Assembly: GCA_030141605.1 (NCBI GenBank)
Contig: JAQGDQ010000022.1
Location: 888,501 to 952,500 of the forward strand
DNA from: Tubiluchus corallicola
Taxonomy: Eukaryota > Priapulida > Priapulimorpha > Priapulimorphida > Tubiluchidae
Length of the DNA: 64,000 nt
Direction of reading: 5' to 3'
The position numbers and the translations under genes were made by a program. Positions 9,401 through 21,913 of the stretch are shown here, piece by piece; within the stretch, counting starts at the first letter, position 1; every line of letters begins with the position of its first letter. The notes under the pieces are model-generated. The model saw only the letters and a program-made list of their open reading frames with translations. It made no database searches and was not told the origin of the DNA.

Positions 9401-11286
9401 TTGTTACACGATGAATGTATATTTACATAAATAATCATAGGACAACAAAAGCAAAAAAATCTGTGTTATTAATTTTGTTCATACATTTTCCTACTTTTGT
9501 CGTTATTATTGTCATCGATGCATACTGTTGTGGCTGTTACTGTTGCTATTTTTGTTGTTGTTGTTGCTGTTGCTGTTGTTGTTGTTATTGTTGTTGTTGT
9601 TGCTGCTGCTGCTGCTGCTGCTGTTGTTGTTGTTGTAGTTGTTGTTGTTGTTGTTGTCGTCGTCGTTGTTGTTGTTGTTGTTGTTGCTGCTGCTGCTGTT
9701 GTTGTCGTTGTTGTGGCTGTTGCTGTTGTTGTTCATTTGCTCTCAGTCGATATTCCGGTTTTTTATTTGATCGTTTGTTAGACTCATGGACTCATCTGTC
9801 CGTTATTTTGTTTAGTAGACCTAATTTTAGCTACTTTATAAAATAATTTTGTTGACAAGGACAAACGTATAAACCTATTTATGGTATACAAATCTCACTT
9901 TACGCTGTACTTTAAAATGTGTGAAGACTTTGTTTTTCTGCCTGTATTATCATAAAACAAATACTTTCCAGTATCTGTAAATTATTGATATTTTAAATGT
10001 TGTTGGCAGATCCTACCCAAAGCCTGACATGCTGATGACTTCTATGAAGACAACCAATGCGGTGAAAACCCTTCGGAACTACTTCAAAGCAATTCCGGAA
10101 TTATCCGAACAAGCCGAGAGACGGGCAAGAGCTCTCGCTTACCTGTTCGAAGATGATTCTATGCATCAAATGCAGCTGAACATTAAATGTGAACCATTAC
10201 ACTGGCTGATGTGCGAGGTAGAAATATCGCGTCAGTGAGAAAAACAATTTGGGCAAATGTAGTTCATTATGCGAAGAAAATTTTTCGAAAAATTTAAAAA
10301 TCCTGAAAATTCAAAACCTGAAAGAATTTGATGCTGCTTAATTACACTCCACCAGCGCTTATTGCAAGTCAGTAATCTAATGATTTAACCATTGATCAAT
10401 TTGCTAGCGTATATCTGTTTCTTCCAAACATTGTTTTCAACTTGTGAGGTATCGTACATTCACGTTAAGTACGTATTAATGCCGTATTAAAAAAGATAAA
10501 AATAAAGCATGTCTGTGTAAAGTTAGATTTTATAATTACTGTATTCTTAACTAATGAAAAAAATAATTTCTATCTTAGTAAGAAGGTATTTTTAATATTA
10601 TTGTTAAGTCATCCATTCGCTTGTTTGATAACAGTGCTTCTGTTAAGTTCAAAAGTAGAATTAATATGAGGAATACTTTTGATCATTTGCACAAAAGAAA
10701 AACTATTACTCTGTAAGGAAACGGCAATCATTTATGCACACAGTAATAACAAAATTCGCTGTGAACTGTGAAAACAACCAAATTCATTTGAAGCTTTCAC
10801 GTTGTCACATGATGCCATAACTGCCCAAAAAACACAGCAGAAACTATACTAACCACACAAAATATGAAGTTAGGCGGTAGATCTGCTATGCCTTTGTTAA
10901 AATAAGGTTTTTACAAAAATCGTTTTCTATTTTATTTAATACTGAAACCTGTTTTACGGTTATGTAGAACAGTATAATTATAGTCATCGATATGTTTAAA
11001 ATTACTTCATATTCAGTTTAAAACGTGAAATACCTACAAATAGGCCGACAAGAAGGCACCAACAGATACAGTCGCTGTATGAGGTTGCCCATCCAAACCG
11101 AGCGCATGGGCGTTTGCCTTATTTGTTATTTGTCTCCATCTTCATTTTTTATCTCTTCAGCTGACTCAGATTGTGCTCTTCAGAGAGCAACTCCATGACA
11201 ACAACAATACCACAAGCTGTCAATGGAGGCGATCCCAGAAAAGAACAGATCAGGAATACCGTCCAAATAATTCATATCCTATATAA
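3401..11286 (+). CDS. Secreted DNase I-like endonuclease with long C-terminal extension
   Basis: Ten exons join in consistent phase: 3401-3550, 6086-6174, 6579-6662, 6882-6982, 7355-7467, 7804-7955, 8346-8442, 8631-8785, 10010-10217, 11161-11286, giving about 424 residues. A hydrophobic signal peptide (residues 1-23) precedes LKLCAFNVRVFG, the usual DNase I mature start. Family residues present are E62 (IQEIRD), E101 (SSKEQY), H152 (VIHAKP), D186/N188 (AGDFNAG), D229 (CPYDR) and H269 (SDHYPVEF), matching bovine E39, E78, H134, D168/N170, D212 and H252. The conserved disulfide pair is kept (C191, C226); the small CxxC loop pair of vertebrate DNase I is missing. These enzymes cut extracellular DNA into 5'-phosphorylated fragments with Ca/Mg. 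The core ends near residue 274; exons 8-10 then add about 150 residues I do not recognise, with an N-x-T site and a basic tail. Exon 8 has an in-frame alternative acceptor at 8508. Confidence 0.87.
3551..6085 (+). other. DNase intron 1 with repeat remnant
   Basis: GTAAGT donor and TTTCAG acceptor bound this 2.5-kb intron. It contains a run of nine C at about 4900 and, near 5202-5480, sequence related to a second site at 26774, so a dispersed repeat is present. No exon of another gene was recognised. Confidence 0.6.
5202..5259. repeat. Dispersed repeat, copy 1 (with 26774-26829)
   Basis: The stretch around aactggatctacaagcagct resembles 26774-26829 (aactggatttataagaagct), and the similarity continues through a following GGAATG..CCAG block, about 80 percent by eye. 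The family is not recognised. Confidence 0.5.
6835..6861 (+). repeat. (TTG)n microsatellite before a splice acceptor
   Basis: About eight to nine TTG units lie some 20 bases upstream of the acceptor of DNase exon 4 (AG at 6880-6881). Confidence 0.85.
7104..7172 (+). repeat. (ACTC)n microsatellite decaying to (ACTT)n
   Basis: About ten tandem ACTC units are followed by degenerate ACTT/ATTT units in DNase intron 4. The apparent Leu/Thr/His-rich translation of this tract is not a protein. Confidence 0.9.
7628..7746. repeat. Foldback element with telomere-like interior
   Basis: The left arm GTTTACAATTCCCCACACAA (7628-7647) is the inverse of TTGTGTGTGGGGAATTGTAAAC (7725-7746), apart from one extra GT. 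The loop (about 7655-7710) consists of degenerate CCCTAA-like units. It sits in DNase intron 5. It is most likely a small MITE. Confidence 0.75.
8085..8275 (+). repeat. 34-bp minisatellite, about five copies
   Basis: Units of about 34 bases, starting CTCAGTAGTATGGCTCTGCA and ending near CTAGTCGACC, repeat with growing divergence. The array occupies much of the short DNase intron 6 (7956-8345). Confidence 0.8.
9533..9736 (+). repeat. (GTT/GCT)n trinucleotide tract
   Basis: About 200 bases of GTT, GCT and GTC triplets lie in DNase intron 8. All frames stay open, giving runs of Cys, Val/Ala or, on the other strand, Asn/Ser. These are artefacts of the tract and not genes. Confidence 0.92.
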
Positions 11287-13458
11287 AAACGGAAAAATAC
11301 CATGTTATACCTCTTGTTGTGTAAAAAAGGAAGCAAACAATCGTAGATTACGTTTATAGAGTTACACTTTATAAACGATTACCTCATTATAAACCAGACT
11401 CTGCGTGCCAAGAAAATAACTTTAACGAACAAAAATTGCGGAGCGTTATATTATCATTGTAAGTACATGTTTACATTTCGTCCATTTTAGATATGTAATT
11501 GAATTCCAACAGGGCGTGCGCTAAAATATTGTTTAAAACAAGCCTAGTTAACACAAATTTTAAATTTTTGGCAAGTCTCTCTTTTATAATTAAAACTACG
11601 AATGGATGCTCATAAATTTAGGTTTATGTTGAAAAAGATGTCGCGTTCAGCTTGTGGTGTAACTAGGTATAGTAATACATAAAATTTCACAGAAAAACAA
11701 ATTGATGAAAACCATGGCTTAAATTCCTAGATTAACAGGTTAGTTAGTTATAGTTCATCCGTTTTCTTTTCTTGCCCACGTGATTTTTCAACCATTGAGA
11801 TATTAAACAACGCACAATGTAAATATATGTACTATTTTAAGGACGAAATTAAACGGACATGTTGACACTAAATAGATTGAATAGAATAGATAGACAGATA
11901 AGATTGAATAGATAGATAGTCTTAATTATTACGAACGATCGCGTTCGGTCGTTTATGCGTTTACGGACAAAAATTGTGCAATTGCCTAGAATTTTCAAAT
12001 TTACTTTATGAAGCTTTCTGACAATATTTTACTGCGCACGCTGTTAAAAAATGAAAATGTTAGCGTCTCTCAAATGAACGGGAAGCCTAAGCACAGAGCA
12101 TAAACCCGGCATGCGTTTAAATTTCATAACAACTTGTAGTAGAAAAGAATTAAAATTCGTTGTCTTAATTAAGACGTTTTGGGATGTGCTGAGTAGCTGA
12201 CTAGTTTCAATGTGTGCGTAGCAGTGAAATTAAAACATGGAGCTTGATCGGTTAATGAATGGATGACCTCCGTGTTCAGTTATAACCACAGTTTCATCTG
12301 TTCGTGGTATTTCTCTCGTCGAGGGCTTTATACACACTCGAATGTAATTGAGACACCATTAAATCTCATTTTAGAAGATTTTAGTGGGCATAACTCTCGG
12401 TCCCAGCGCAACTATTTATATTTAGTAGACTCTGATGTTATGTGTCACCGTTAAAGCAAAGTTAATAACAATGCATTACATATAGACTAAAATATTATAT
12501 ACTAAGTAGTATCAATGACTAAAAAACTTACATCGGTGGTGAAGAACGAAAAGTTATGACGAAGTCGATCACTCAGAATAAAAGAAAAAGGAGGCACCAG
12601 AAATTCCTAGCATTATAACATTTGCTTAAATTGTCACGACATTCTGAAACTATAATTTTGTTTGGATTTAATCCAATAATACTCATTTAATTGGTTCATA
12701 CTAATCCAATGTTTGGTCCTAACACTAGTGCGCTATTGCCACTTTTAACAGAAGTTTATTAAAACAGCAGCTGAGTAAGACTATATTAAGACTAAACGAA
12801 ACCAATTAGCAATAGCAAAAAAGTAAAAATGATCACACGAAAACGATAATTATTAAGCTAAACGTATGTGGTAAAACCAAATTGAGAAAGCACACTAACC
12901 AACACTACCTCACTACCATCTCTGTGAAAATGAACTACAGGTATCTTAGGCATGACCATTTAGTGAACATAACCGTATTATTTAGTGAAAAGTAAACCTT
13001 TAGACAAAACCGTCGCAAAAACAAACATTTTCACTGTTTGCACACGGGCACCGAAACCAGTGGACAACTTCTAAATAAACAAGTTGCGGTGTTTTGCCTC
13101 ATAATGGACGTTTAACGTATCCGAATTTCAAAGATGTTGGACGAGTTTCGATCCACGGCGGTGAGCGTCTCCAATAGCAATATCAATGAGAGATCGGGCG
13201 GGCGTTTACCGCAATCGTTCAACTAAAATGTTTGGATAGATGTGCATAAATGGATGCTGAAAATATGAACGCGTCACTACTGACGGTGAACTCGGGTCAT
13301 CTAAATCTGTTCTTTTGAAGCACGGAACAGCAGCGATTTCTTTACAATTCATTTTTCAATCCAATAAATGAACTCGAGCGCTCTCCCACCTCCGCCCCTT
13401 GCAAGTAATTCAATACTACAGTGATGTGCAAAATCTACGAATATGAGTTCATCATTAC

Positions 13459-13490
<32 letters not shown>

Positions 13491-15188
13491 ATATCATCAT
13501 AACAGCAATAACAATAATACGTTGACGAAGGGTTAGTGCAAACCAACCTCGGGATGAGGAGGAGCATAAGCTTTCGTACGTCACACCGGGCCGGTGTTGT
13601 GGCAAGATTCAGTGCAGAGGTAATCTAAAAGTTAATGTATACGTTAGACCCTACTGTTTCCATTCGTGCCATTTTTCCTGTGTCATTTTTATCTGAGCCA
13701 CTTTTGTCTACTTTCCATATACTTTGATTTCCCATCATGAACAATGAACCATTTTGCTCAAAATTTAATTGTGACCATTATTATACAAAACAAATATAAT
13801 CATCAATTAATATTTTAATATATACTATATTAATGAATATTCGTTTTTTATATGTAAAGATAATAAACATTGAGGTGTATTATCAAGCATAATGACAGGG
13901 AAGAATTTTTTGTTGAAACGGGTTGATATTTATATATTAGTTTAATTATTACTGCACGATGTTTATATAAAGTCAATAAGGCAGAAGAATTCTATTTAAA
14001 ACAACCCCGGCATACTATTAACTTTTAAAATAATAGTTATCAGTCGTTGCAAATAATGCAATCATTGCTAATAATAAATGCACAACTTCAATGATATCCC
14101 GGATCCCGTAGGTTGTATCTAGCTTTACCGGCTGTAGTTATTTTTGAAATTGTGCTAGTTAGACATAATCTAGTTGGACATTGTCCAAACACTTATGTCA
14201 GCCAGTAAGAAATTAATGGACCGAGTCAGTCATATATCAATATCCTTCGGGCTTGGATCAAGTGCAGCCAATTATATAATGCAAATTTTGTAAAACGCTT
14301 AATTAAATATTTTTATTTAATGACGAATGGCTGTCAGCTAATGTTGTCAGGGTATACATCATTTTCATCACTAGGTATAGTGAGTGTAGGTCAGTCAAAG
14401 GACCACCACAGGCAAATGACCACCAATTAAATAACCACTTTCAACACTTTAAAAGTGGTTAAAGTCCACCTGTCAGGAGGATGAATTGATGACCACTGAT
14501 CAAAAGACCACCAGTGGATGTGCAAAATGGAGCAGCAACTTGAGTAAAATGGCAACTTTTACTTACCGTTAATATTTTATTTAATAAATTATGACTGATA
14601 ATTTTTGCTGATAATAATAATAATGATTGACAAATGCTTCACAATTTTGTAATTTATTTTTGTTAGTAATTTATATCGCACATTAAAAAAGTTGATAGCT
14701 ATGTTAGGAAACTTAAAACACTCAGCTGTACACAAGACTAACAAATAAAAAATGAATTAGATGCTTTAAAAGCACTATCGAAAAATCGTTTTTATTAAGT
14801 ATGCTTGAGGAATTAGTTTTTAGGAAAGTTTTTAATATGAAAGTATCGTTTTGTAACAGATGGTGTTCGCCTAATGGTCGTCACTGGCTTTTCGTAGGTT
14901 CGATATTTATTCAAACTTACCACAATATGGGAATAATTACATAATTAACATGCTGCTGAGCGCGTTTCAGAATTCAGAAAACAGGGCAATCTTAAGTAAT
15001 ATTTGTCGTACGTTGGAAATGTTTGCTGATCATTGCAAGGAAAGTATGAAACGTGTTACTCTCGTCTGATCTCAATTAATGTCTATTAGTGACAGGTTCA
15101 TTGCAAATAATACAATCATTGCAGCTGCATCATTGCAATCAAAACGTCATGCAGGTGTGTCGTTCTTGTAAAAAACAAACTTTACTGT
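11287..15188. other. Intergenic region, no gene recognised
   Basis: This region holds the DNase 3' untranslated sequence and then AT-rich intergenic DNA. Visible features are a GATA-rich patch near 11874-11921, an (ATC)n tract at about 13455-13490 and a cluster of ACCAC motifs at 14398-14518. The short open frames do not resemble known proteins and lack convincing splice context. Confidence 0.5.
13455..13490 (+). repeat. (ATC)n microsatellite
   Basis: About ten ATC/CAT units lie in intergenic DNA. The poly-Asp translation on the minus strand is an artefact of this tract. Confidence 0.85.
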
Positions 15189-15196
15189 GTACTACC

Positions 15197-16054
15197 CAGG
15201 GCTGGATTAAGCATGTGGGAGGCCTGGGGCCCGCTTGGAAGGGAGACCCTCTTTCCAACTCCCCCTACTGCATACACCACAGACTAGTAACCTAAATCCA
15301 AATATATAAATAGGACACTTTTAGTTAGGAAATACTGACCGAAGACTATTCTTCCAATTGTATAATATGTAATGCATGAATACGAAATGAAATGAACACA
15401 ATTTGTTCTTACCGAATTTTTACACAGAGTAATTCAGTTTAAATTATTTAATGCTTCATGAAAAAGTATAATATAACTAACAAGTAAATATAGTTCAAAT
15501 CAGAAAATGGATGGAGTTATAACCATTACAGTCCAGACACTTTTCTCGATTTTCGTGCGGCAAAGTCACTGATGATGTCACTGAAGTCCAATTCATGCAG
15601 TATATCTGACTCGATGCTCATGATAACCAGATTTACAAGTCGTTTCTGCTTCGTGGATGCCCGTAATCGGTTCTCAGTTAATTTGAGTTTTGAGAAGCAG
15701 CGCTCGCCACTGCAGTCTGATACAATCAAAATAAGGCATATCGGTAGAGCTATCTCACAATACGACAATATCCTAATAATATGAAGCATTTTTACTTTTT
15801 TATGTCAAAAATTCAAATTATATTCCCCAAATTATTTCAATAAAATTTTTTAAAATACTCACGCTAGTCTTCTACTAAAATTTATTGCCTATGCAGTGTC
15901 CCCGAGGTTTCATAAATTTTGTATGAGTCCTTTCTTTAAAATGGCAATATACAGTATATACATATCATCACAGCCTATATTGGCGGGAAACTCCCTCTTG
16001 GTGGGCGGCCTAAGGCCCGGGCCCCTTGCCCCCCCTCCCCTTAATCCGGTACTG
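15197..16054 (-). mobile_element. hAT-superfamily transposon, 858 bp, internally deleted
   Basis: The element starts CAGGGCTGGATTAAG and ends CTTAATCCGGTACTG, so its termini form an imperfect inverted repeat (12 of 15 positions). It is flanked by a perfect 8-bp direct duplication GTACTACC (15189-15196 and 16055-16062), the size expected for hAT insertion. Subterminal regions are rich in GGCC/GGGCCC, unlike the AT-rich surroundings. Only the C-terminal end of a transposase remains inside. The intact duplication points to a fairly recent, probably non-autonomous insertion. Confidence 0.88.
15526..15789 (-). pseudogene. hAT transposase C-terminal dimerisation fragment
   Basis: An 87-codon frame contains SGERCFSKLKLTENRLR followed by an SIE and a terminal DFAARKSRKV-like segment. 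This is the typical order of the hAT C-terminal dimerisation domain found in ZMYM1-like invertebrate transposases. The zinc finger and catalytic core are absent, so it cannot be an active transposase by itself. It lies inside the 858-bp element. Confidence 0.82.
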
Positions 16055-16062
16055 GTACTACC

Positions 16063-17736
16063 GATTTCTTTCTTCTACTAATTCTTCTACTGCTGAAAAA
16101 TTTACAGATATTTCCGATATCTGCTCTGGCCCAAGGATTAATTGTTCGCTGTAAAACAGTTAGAAAAATAATAGCAAAGTTAAGACAACCTTTGAAATAC
16201 TTAATTATCCAGTGAAAAACGAGAATCAACATTAAAAAATTTGTAAGAAAAGACTAAAATAGAAATTAATGATAACTTATGTAGATAATACCCCAAAATA
16301 TGCATAATTTCGATACGTCTGCTGACAATGATTTCCTATATTTTTCCGCGACACTAAATTTAATGGATAATAATTATAATGTAGACTATTATTGATTGTT
16401 ATACACATGTACTACTGTATTATATCAATTTCGTCAATACAGAAATGTCATCATTTTGTAATATCCACCATAATGCACTAACTAGACTTTATCTTATTAG
16501 GCCTGTTGATGCTTATATTTTTCCACAACCCTGATTTTAGTGACAATGAACTTAATTATGCTATTAAGTGATGTATAATATTACTGATTATTATACAGAT
16601 GTACATAATTTTGTTTACATACACAGCAATGTCATTTTGTCTTCGCCATTTTAGTATCCACTTAATTATCTATGAATATGTAAGTTTTGTAAATGAGCTG
16701 TTAATTTCCAGTAATTTTGTATTTATTTAAGTTTATTCTTTTCGTAATATTAGTTGTAGATGACGCTGAAGCCAAAGTTCAATCAGTCGCATGCGTTGTG
16801 TAAAGAAAGGGAGGAATTTTGAGGGTAATTTGATACTTTAAAGAGGAGAAGCGCTGAAGGTCCGAGGTTCCTAAGTTGCCCTTTCTTTTGTAACGAAACC
16901 TGAAAAGCGGGAGTAAAAAGGAGAAACATATTTATATACAGAACACCATACTTACTTGTGTTTTAAATTGCTATAAAAAAAAGAAACAGTTAACTGCAAT
17001 GCTAACATATATGCTGTATTTTACATATATTACAATATTTACATATACAAATAACATTAACAACATGGCAACGAACAAACAATATTAATTAGCATAAGCA
17101 TAAACATTTATGAAAACTAATCTATAAATAAGCTGTAAATCTAGAGTTATTTGTGTTAATTTATTGAAATTTAATTGTGTTGTTAATTTTATTATTATTA
17201 TATACTGCAAACAATTTTAAAAATGAATTCAAAATTAAGTCTTGCAATAATTTTCATTTTGCTAAAAATAGAAATATGAAATGTTCTGAATTTTAATTAG
17301 CATTCTTCTAGTAACCAGCTAAGTGATCAACTTCCTGTGAACAGGCAGTATGACGCAGTGCCAACTCCAAACTGACTCAGTGCAAACTAGCGTTCAGACT
17401 AATTACATTACAATATTTACAAGATAGAAAGACTTGTTTTGTAATTTCAATGGACCAGATTTTATTCCAGGCTAGCCCAGAGTCTCGACACAAAGGATTA
17501 ACTCCGGGGCTCCCACTAGAACTAATGTGGCGTATATCATTTCAAACACTGCATCTGTAATATGCGGTATCGTGAGACCGGTTTGTCAAGTTTACCATCA
17601 TCATCCGCGTTGTTGCAAACCAGCTGACAGTTATCTGACCTCTGTTTTGGTCAATTTAGTTAGTAGCCGTTTATTGAATGACTAGTAGAGTTGTCCTGGC
17701 ACTTTCTTATAAAACTTTACTTCATTGATAATAGTA
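16063..17736. other. Intergenic region upstream of NDUFA4
   Basis: The sequence is AT-rich with no recognised coding exon. The last 300 bases before NDUFA4 are somewhat less AT-rich and probably include its promoter and 5' leader, but no clear core promoter element is visible. Confidence 0.45.
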
Positions 17737-20309
17737 ATGCAAGGGCTGACGTTAAAATATTTGCGAGGTCATCCCTCGGTGAGTACATGCAAGACTCTTG
17801 CTTTAGACTTTTCGAATTTCAAGCTTTGCAGAATTTAGATAGGCTTTATAGCCACTTAGAAATATAGGTTTGTCTTGCCAAAACAGTTGACTTCGCGTGC
17901 TCTGATTTAGTAGTGCACACGCTGACGTATTCAATCCCATTTTCCTCGGAGGACCAGCATATAAATTTGTGTGTTGCATTTTATTTTTAGTGGTGTCCCA
18001 CTATTTTACCTTTAATGCTTTAGAAACTGCTAGTACTACCCTCAGTCAGATACAGGTAACAATGGAAAATAACAAAAAGTGGAAAGTGCTTTGGGAATAC
18101 TGAAAACAGTTTCATGTAATTTGAATACCATGACTCAATTGTCGAAGCCAAAAAATCCTTAACGATTTACATGTTTGCACTTTGCTTTAATAATTTGTTG
18201 TGGGCTTATGTTCAAAGTTAATGTCCATTTGCATTTTTATGACAGTATATTTCCATGCAAATTTATTAACTTAACATCGTGTGGCTATTAAGCAGAATTT
18301 AATTTACAGCTTGTTGCACTACATGGCTTCTTTGGCCTGGGTGTTCTTTTAGCCGGAGGATATCTGATCCGGCTTGCAACTAAGTCACCTGAGGTTTGGT
18401 AGGTAGTATGTTATGAGCTGGTGTGTTTCCTAGAGAGCATGTTATAATAGAATTTGGGCTTTTATCCCTCTAGACTTTGGTAGATAATAGACTTTCTTAA
18501 TTAGATTTGCTTATAAGCAACAGTGTTCAGTCGTTTTTGAAAAAGACTGCTTTTTGTAAAAAAAATTGTAGGCCAGTAATAACACATCATTAAAAAAAGA
18601 ACAAAATTGCTCATTGATTATGAATTATCTTTTCAGAATTTTGCACCTGAAATCTTATTAGGCTGGGCATAGATCACTGATGCTTATAATTTATTTAACA
18701 GTACTTACTAGATTAGTGGATTTGGAACCTACTAGCAATCTTTTGTGTGATAAAAGTCTTTTGTTATATATAGAGCTATTTCTGTAGTTTTGACGTTTTG
18801 ACATTAGTATTTGTTGAAAAATATTAATAAAACTAAAGTGCAAAGTCTATATCTGTAGTCTGTACTAATACCTGCCTAATACAAATTTTTAGATTCGCCA
18901 AGTATTTCTCGGGGGGACAGAATTTCATTCCTGAAGTGATTCTGGGGTGCACTGAAAAATTGGAAAGATGACGGTTTAAATATAAAATTATTGATTGATC
19001 TACCATTTAGCTAATTTCACCTGAATTTCTAAGGGTTCTTCACAATGTCTTAAAGAATAGAGAATCTGGAATTAAGTTTAGTTAACTTTAATTAGAAATC
19101 TTGTGATCCAAGCAATACTCGACAGATAACATCAACTTTGTGCAAATTTATAAAGTGGAATGAAGTCAATTTCATTTTTAATATTACTTGTGGAACGTCA
19201 TGATGCTTCTTCACACTAGTTATTGCGGTACAAGACCTAGTTAATTTAACGCAGTATTTTTTCTTCAATTTCTGGCTTCACTTCTGTCTCATTTTTCTTT
19301 TTTTGCATGTTATCTGTTTTTCATCTCCCATTATTTGCATCACAACCTTGTTGATTTCTGTCTAATGATTTTGTTGTTGTTTTTATTCATGAATGTAAAA
19401 TCATTTAAATTTCCTGTTTTATTTGCTTTTGGTTGCAACTTTGAATGATGATGAAAGTTTAATTCCAATGAATGTCGCAGTAAAACTAAATTATATTGTA
19501 AAATGTTTAATGTATTTACTTTGAATATTCCTGACAGTATCAGGGTGGATCAGTAGTTCCCATGTGTAAATTATAGCTTTGTTTATGAACTGCTGATATA
19601 CAGAGTAATATGCCATGAATTTTGTCAGTATTGTTTAAATGTTTTTCAGTTGGGATAGGAAGAAACCTTATCCATGGGAAAGGCTGCCAGCAACACATCA
19701 ATACAAGGTAAGCGTAGATCTATATATAGTTTCCAAGTTTACATAATTATGCTGCTAACAAGAAAAAAATGCACACTTATGATTTTTGGTATGGTAGCCT
19801 GTTCACGTTGCAATGTGATAAGTGCGGCAATGTTTTTATTTAATTGAGATTGGCACAACTGCATTTCCAACTTTTATGGCTAGTGAATCAGAGGTCTGAA
19901 GCTTCTCGGCTTTCTTAACTTTTCCTGATAATTAACCATAAGAATATTTGGATGACAAAAAAAAAGATTCCTGATGAATTTCATTTCACCGCTTTTTTTC
20001 AAAAAACAAATCCATTTTTGTTGTGACGTTACATGTAAACAAGGTAAATTTAACTTGGTGGTGAAAAGATTAAATTTGCAGTACTTTTATGTGAAAATAA
20101 TCTTCAAGTTATTTGGACGTTTGAAGTTGGCTTTCAAAAGTTGTCAAAAAGGACTTATTTTAGAGAAACTTACTGCTTTACTATTGTGTTATGATTATAA
20201 TTTTTAAACATTTGTGTTTTTTTTTGTATTTTAAAATTGAACAAACCTTTTTCAGTTTTACGCTACTCGTGACTACGCAAAGGAGGTTAATTCACGTCCC
20301 GAATATTGA
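17737..20309 (+). CDS. NDUFA4: Cytochrome c oxidase-associated subunit NDUFA4 (COXFA4)
   Basis: Four exons, 17737-17778, 18310-18398, 19650-19707 and 20256-20309, join in phase to encode 80 residues (human protein 81). Exon 1 reads MQGLTLKYLRGHPS, matching the HPS of the family N terminus. Exon 2 supplies one transmembrane helix (about residues 17-36). Exons 2 and 3 join to give EVCWDRKKPYPWERL, equivalent to the invariant CWDR..PW motif, followed by HQYK. Exon 4 encodes FYATRDYAKEVNSRPEY and the stop, like the FYSVNVDYSK...RPDF end of the human protein. The product is a small inner-mitochondrial-membrane protein, first assigned to complex I and now regarded as a subunit of complex IV. All introns have GT..AG borders. 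Confidence 0.93.
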
Positions 20310-20869
20310 ATCTGACTTCGAGCTTAGTACTGATCATGTGCATATCATCGAGAGTAATTTTGTTAATCATACCAATAGTTAGGCTGGTGGTGTGCTAAAT
20401 TTGAATTGCCAAAAATTTTGCTATATATTTTTTCTTAGGGCCATTTTATGATGAAGTTGCTGTATCAAGTCGCATGTTTATGCCAAATGGTTAAATTGTG
20501 TTAAATTATGTAGAAATATTTGCTTGTTGAGATTATCAGTAAATATGATTCCTATATTAATCCAGTTTTGACATTCAATGCATGAAGTACGCCTAACGGG
20601 CAAAGACTATAACATCAACTGCGTATAGCGTGCGTTGTTTGTCATTTCTGTATTAGGTTGTATTAATTTTGGCAAAACTGTTCACAATTATGTTGTATAA
20701 ATTCATGTTTGTTCTAGTGTCTAAGTATGAAAATTATTGGCTTTTCAATTTAAAATGCGGTTGCTTTTGAAAAGCTATACAAATAGGCAGTTGCCATATT
20801 TGGTGTGAGTTGTCAGTTTCTTGCTGCTTTCTTAGACACTTTGCTATATAGATGTTATTGATTGAATAG

Positions 20870-20875
20870 AATAAA
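20870..20875 (+). terminator. Candidate polyadenylation signal, NDUFA4
   Basis: This AATAAA lies about 560 bases after the NDUFA4 stop. A nearer non-canonical signal cannot be excluded. Confidence 0.35.
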
Positions 20876-21907
20876 TGTTTAGCCATACAAAACCTTCTTT
20901 AGTTGTTGCATTGATAAAGGTTTTATGTTTGTGTTTAGAAATGACTATTTAATAAGGAAGCCAAATTTGATTATTGGCTTTATCAAAAATTGCAAAATAA
21001 GATTCCGCAATGTGTGAATCGAAAATCACATTGCGTAAATTAGAGGAATTTGCTTTTTGATTCTTTTGCTGTTTTACTTATTAGATTGAGCAACATACAA
21101 TTGTTACATCCATGACAGAAAATTCAGGAATAATCCCTGGAGTATTGATTTTCTTCTCTGAGAAGACATTGTTAATCTGAAAAACATTTGTTAGATAATT
21201 TTTTGAGCCGAATTTTGACATATAATACAGTTTGACATAAGATTGTGTTTTTAACTTGAGTGCTTTATACTAAAGTCAATTTACAAAAAGTACACATGTT
21301 TGTTACTAGTGCACATAAAACTCCTTGTATTAATACCATTTTATTTATAGCTTCTCTATGACATTCGTCGATGTCTCAATGACAAATACTGACAACTAAC
21401 ACACGGTTTAACATGAGAATGCTGATTTAAAAGTAGCTCTTTTTTTCTAATGTATACAAAGCTTCTTGTAATTTGCTTTACAGAGTTTGGTTTTATTGTG
21501 ATTTCACTAATGCAACCATATACTTGTCAAGTCAGAAATAATAATTATTTTATACAGTGAAACGTCTGGTTAGTAAAGTCTTGAATGGAATCATGGACAA
21601 ATTTTCCTAGCTTTCTTCTATTCTAGGAATAACAGAAAACAAGCCATCAACTTATTTTCTAGCTTAATTTTCAATTTAATTTGATTCATATGAACTAAAG
21701 GTGTCAGTAATCTAAACAAGCTTACAGTAGACATAGATGTTGTGTATTAACTGACTGAAAGTGAACTATATTTTATTTTACTTTCCCTGTAATATTAACG
21801 TGCAACAGTTTCGTCACACACTAATAACGTGTTTTTTTTTGCTTAATTTGTATGCTGCATCCGTAAAACAACACACAGAGAACAATTTAAATGCAGTCAC
21901 AACAAAA

Positions 21908-21913
21908 TTTATT
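21908..21913 (-). terminator. Candidate polyadenylation signal, Gly/Tyr-rich gene
   Basis: TTTATT on the + strand reads as AATAAA on the minus strand, about 270 bases beyond the stop codon of the Gly/Tyr-rich gene. Confidence 0.5.

Noticed and set aside
9415-9846. Open frames with long Cys, Val/Ala or Asn/Ser runs
   Set aside because: They are translations of a GTT/GCT trinucleotide tract in three frames and on both strands, inside a DNase intron.
13349-13567. Poly-Asp frame on the minus strand
   Set aside because: It is produced by the (ATC)n microsatellite and has no homology-bearing part or splice support.
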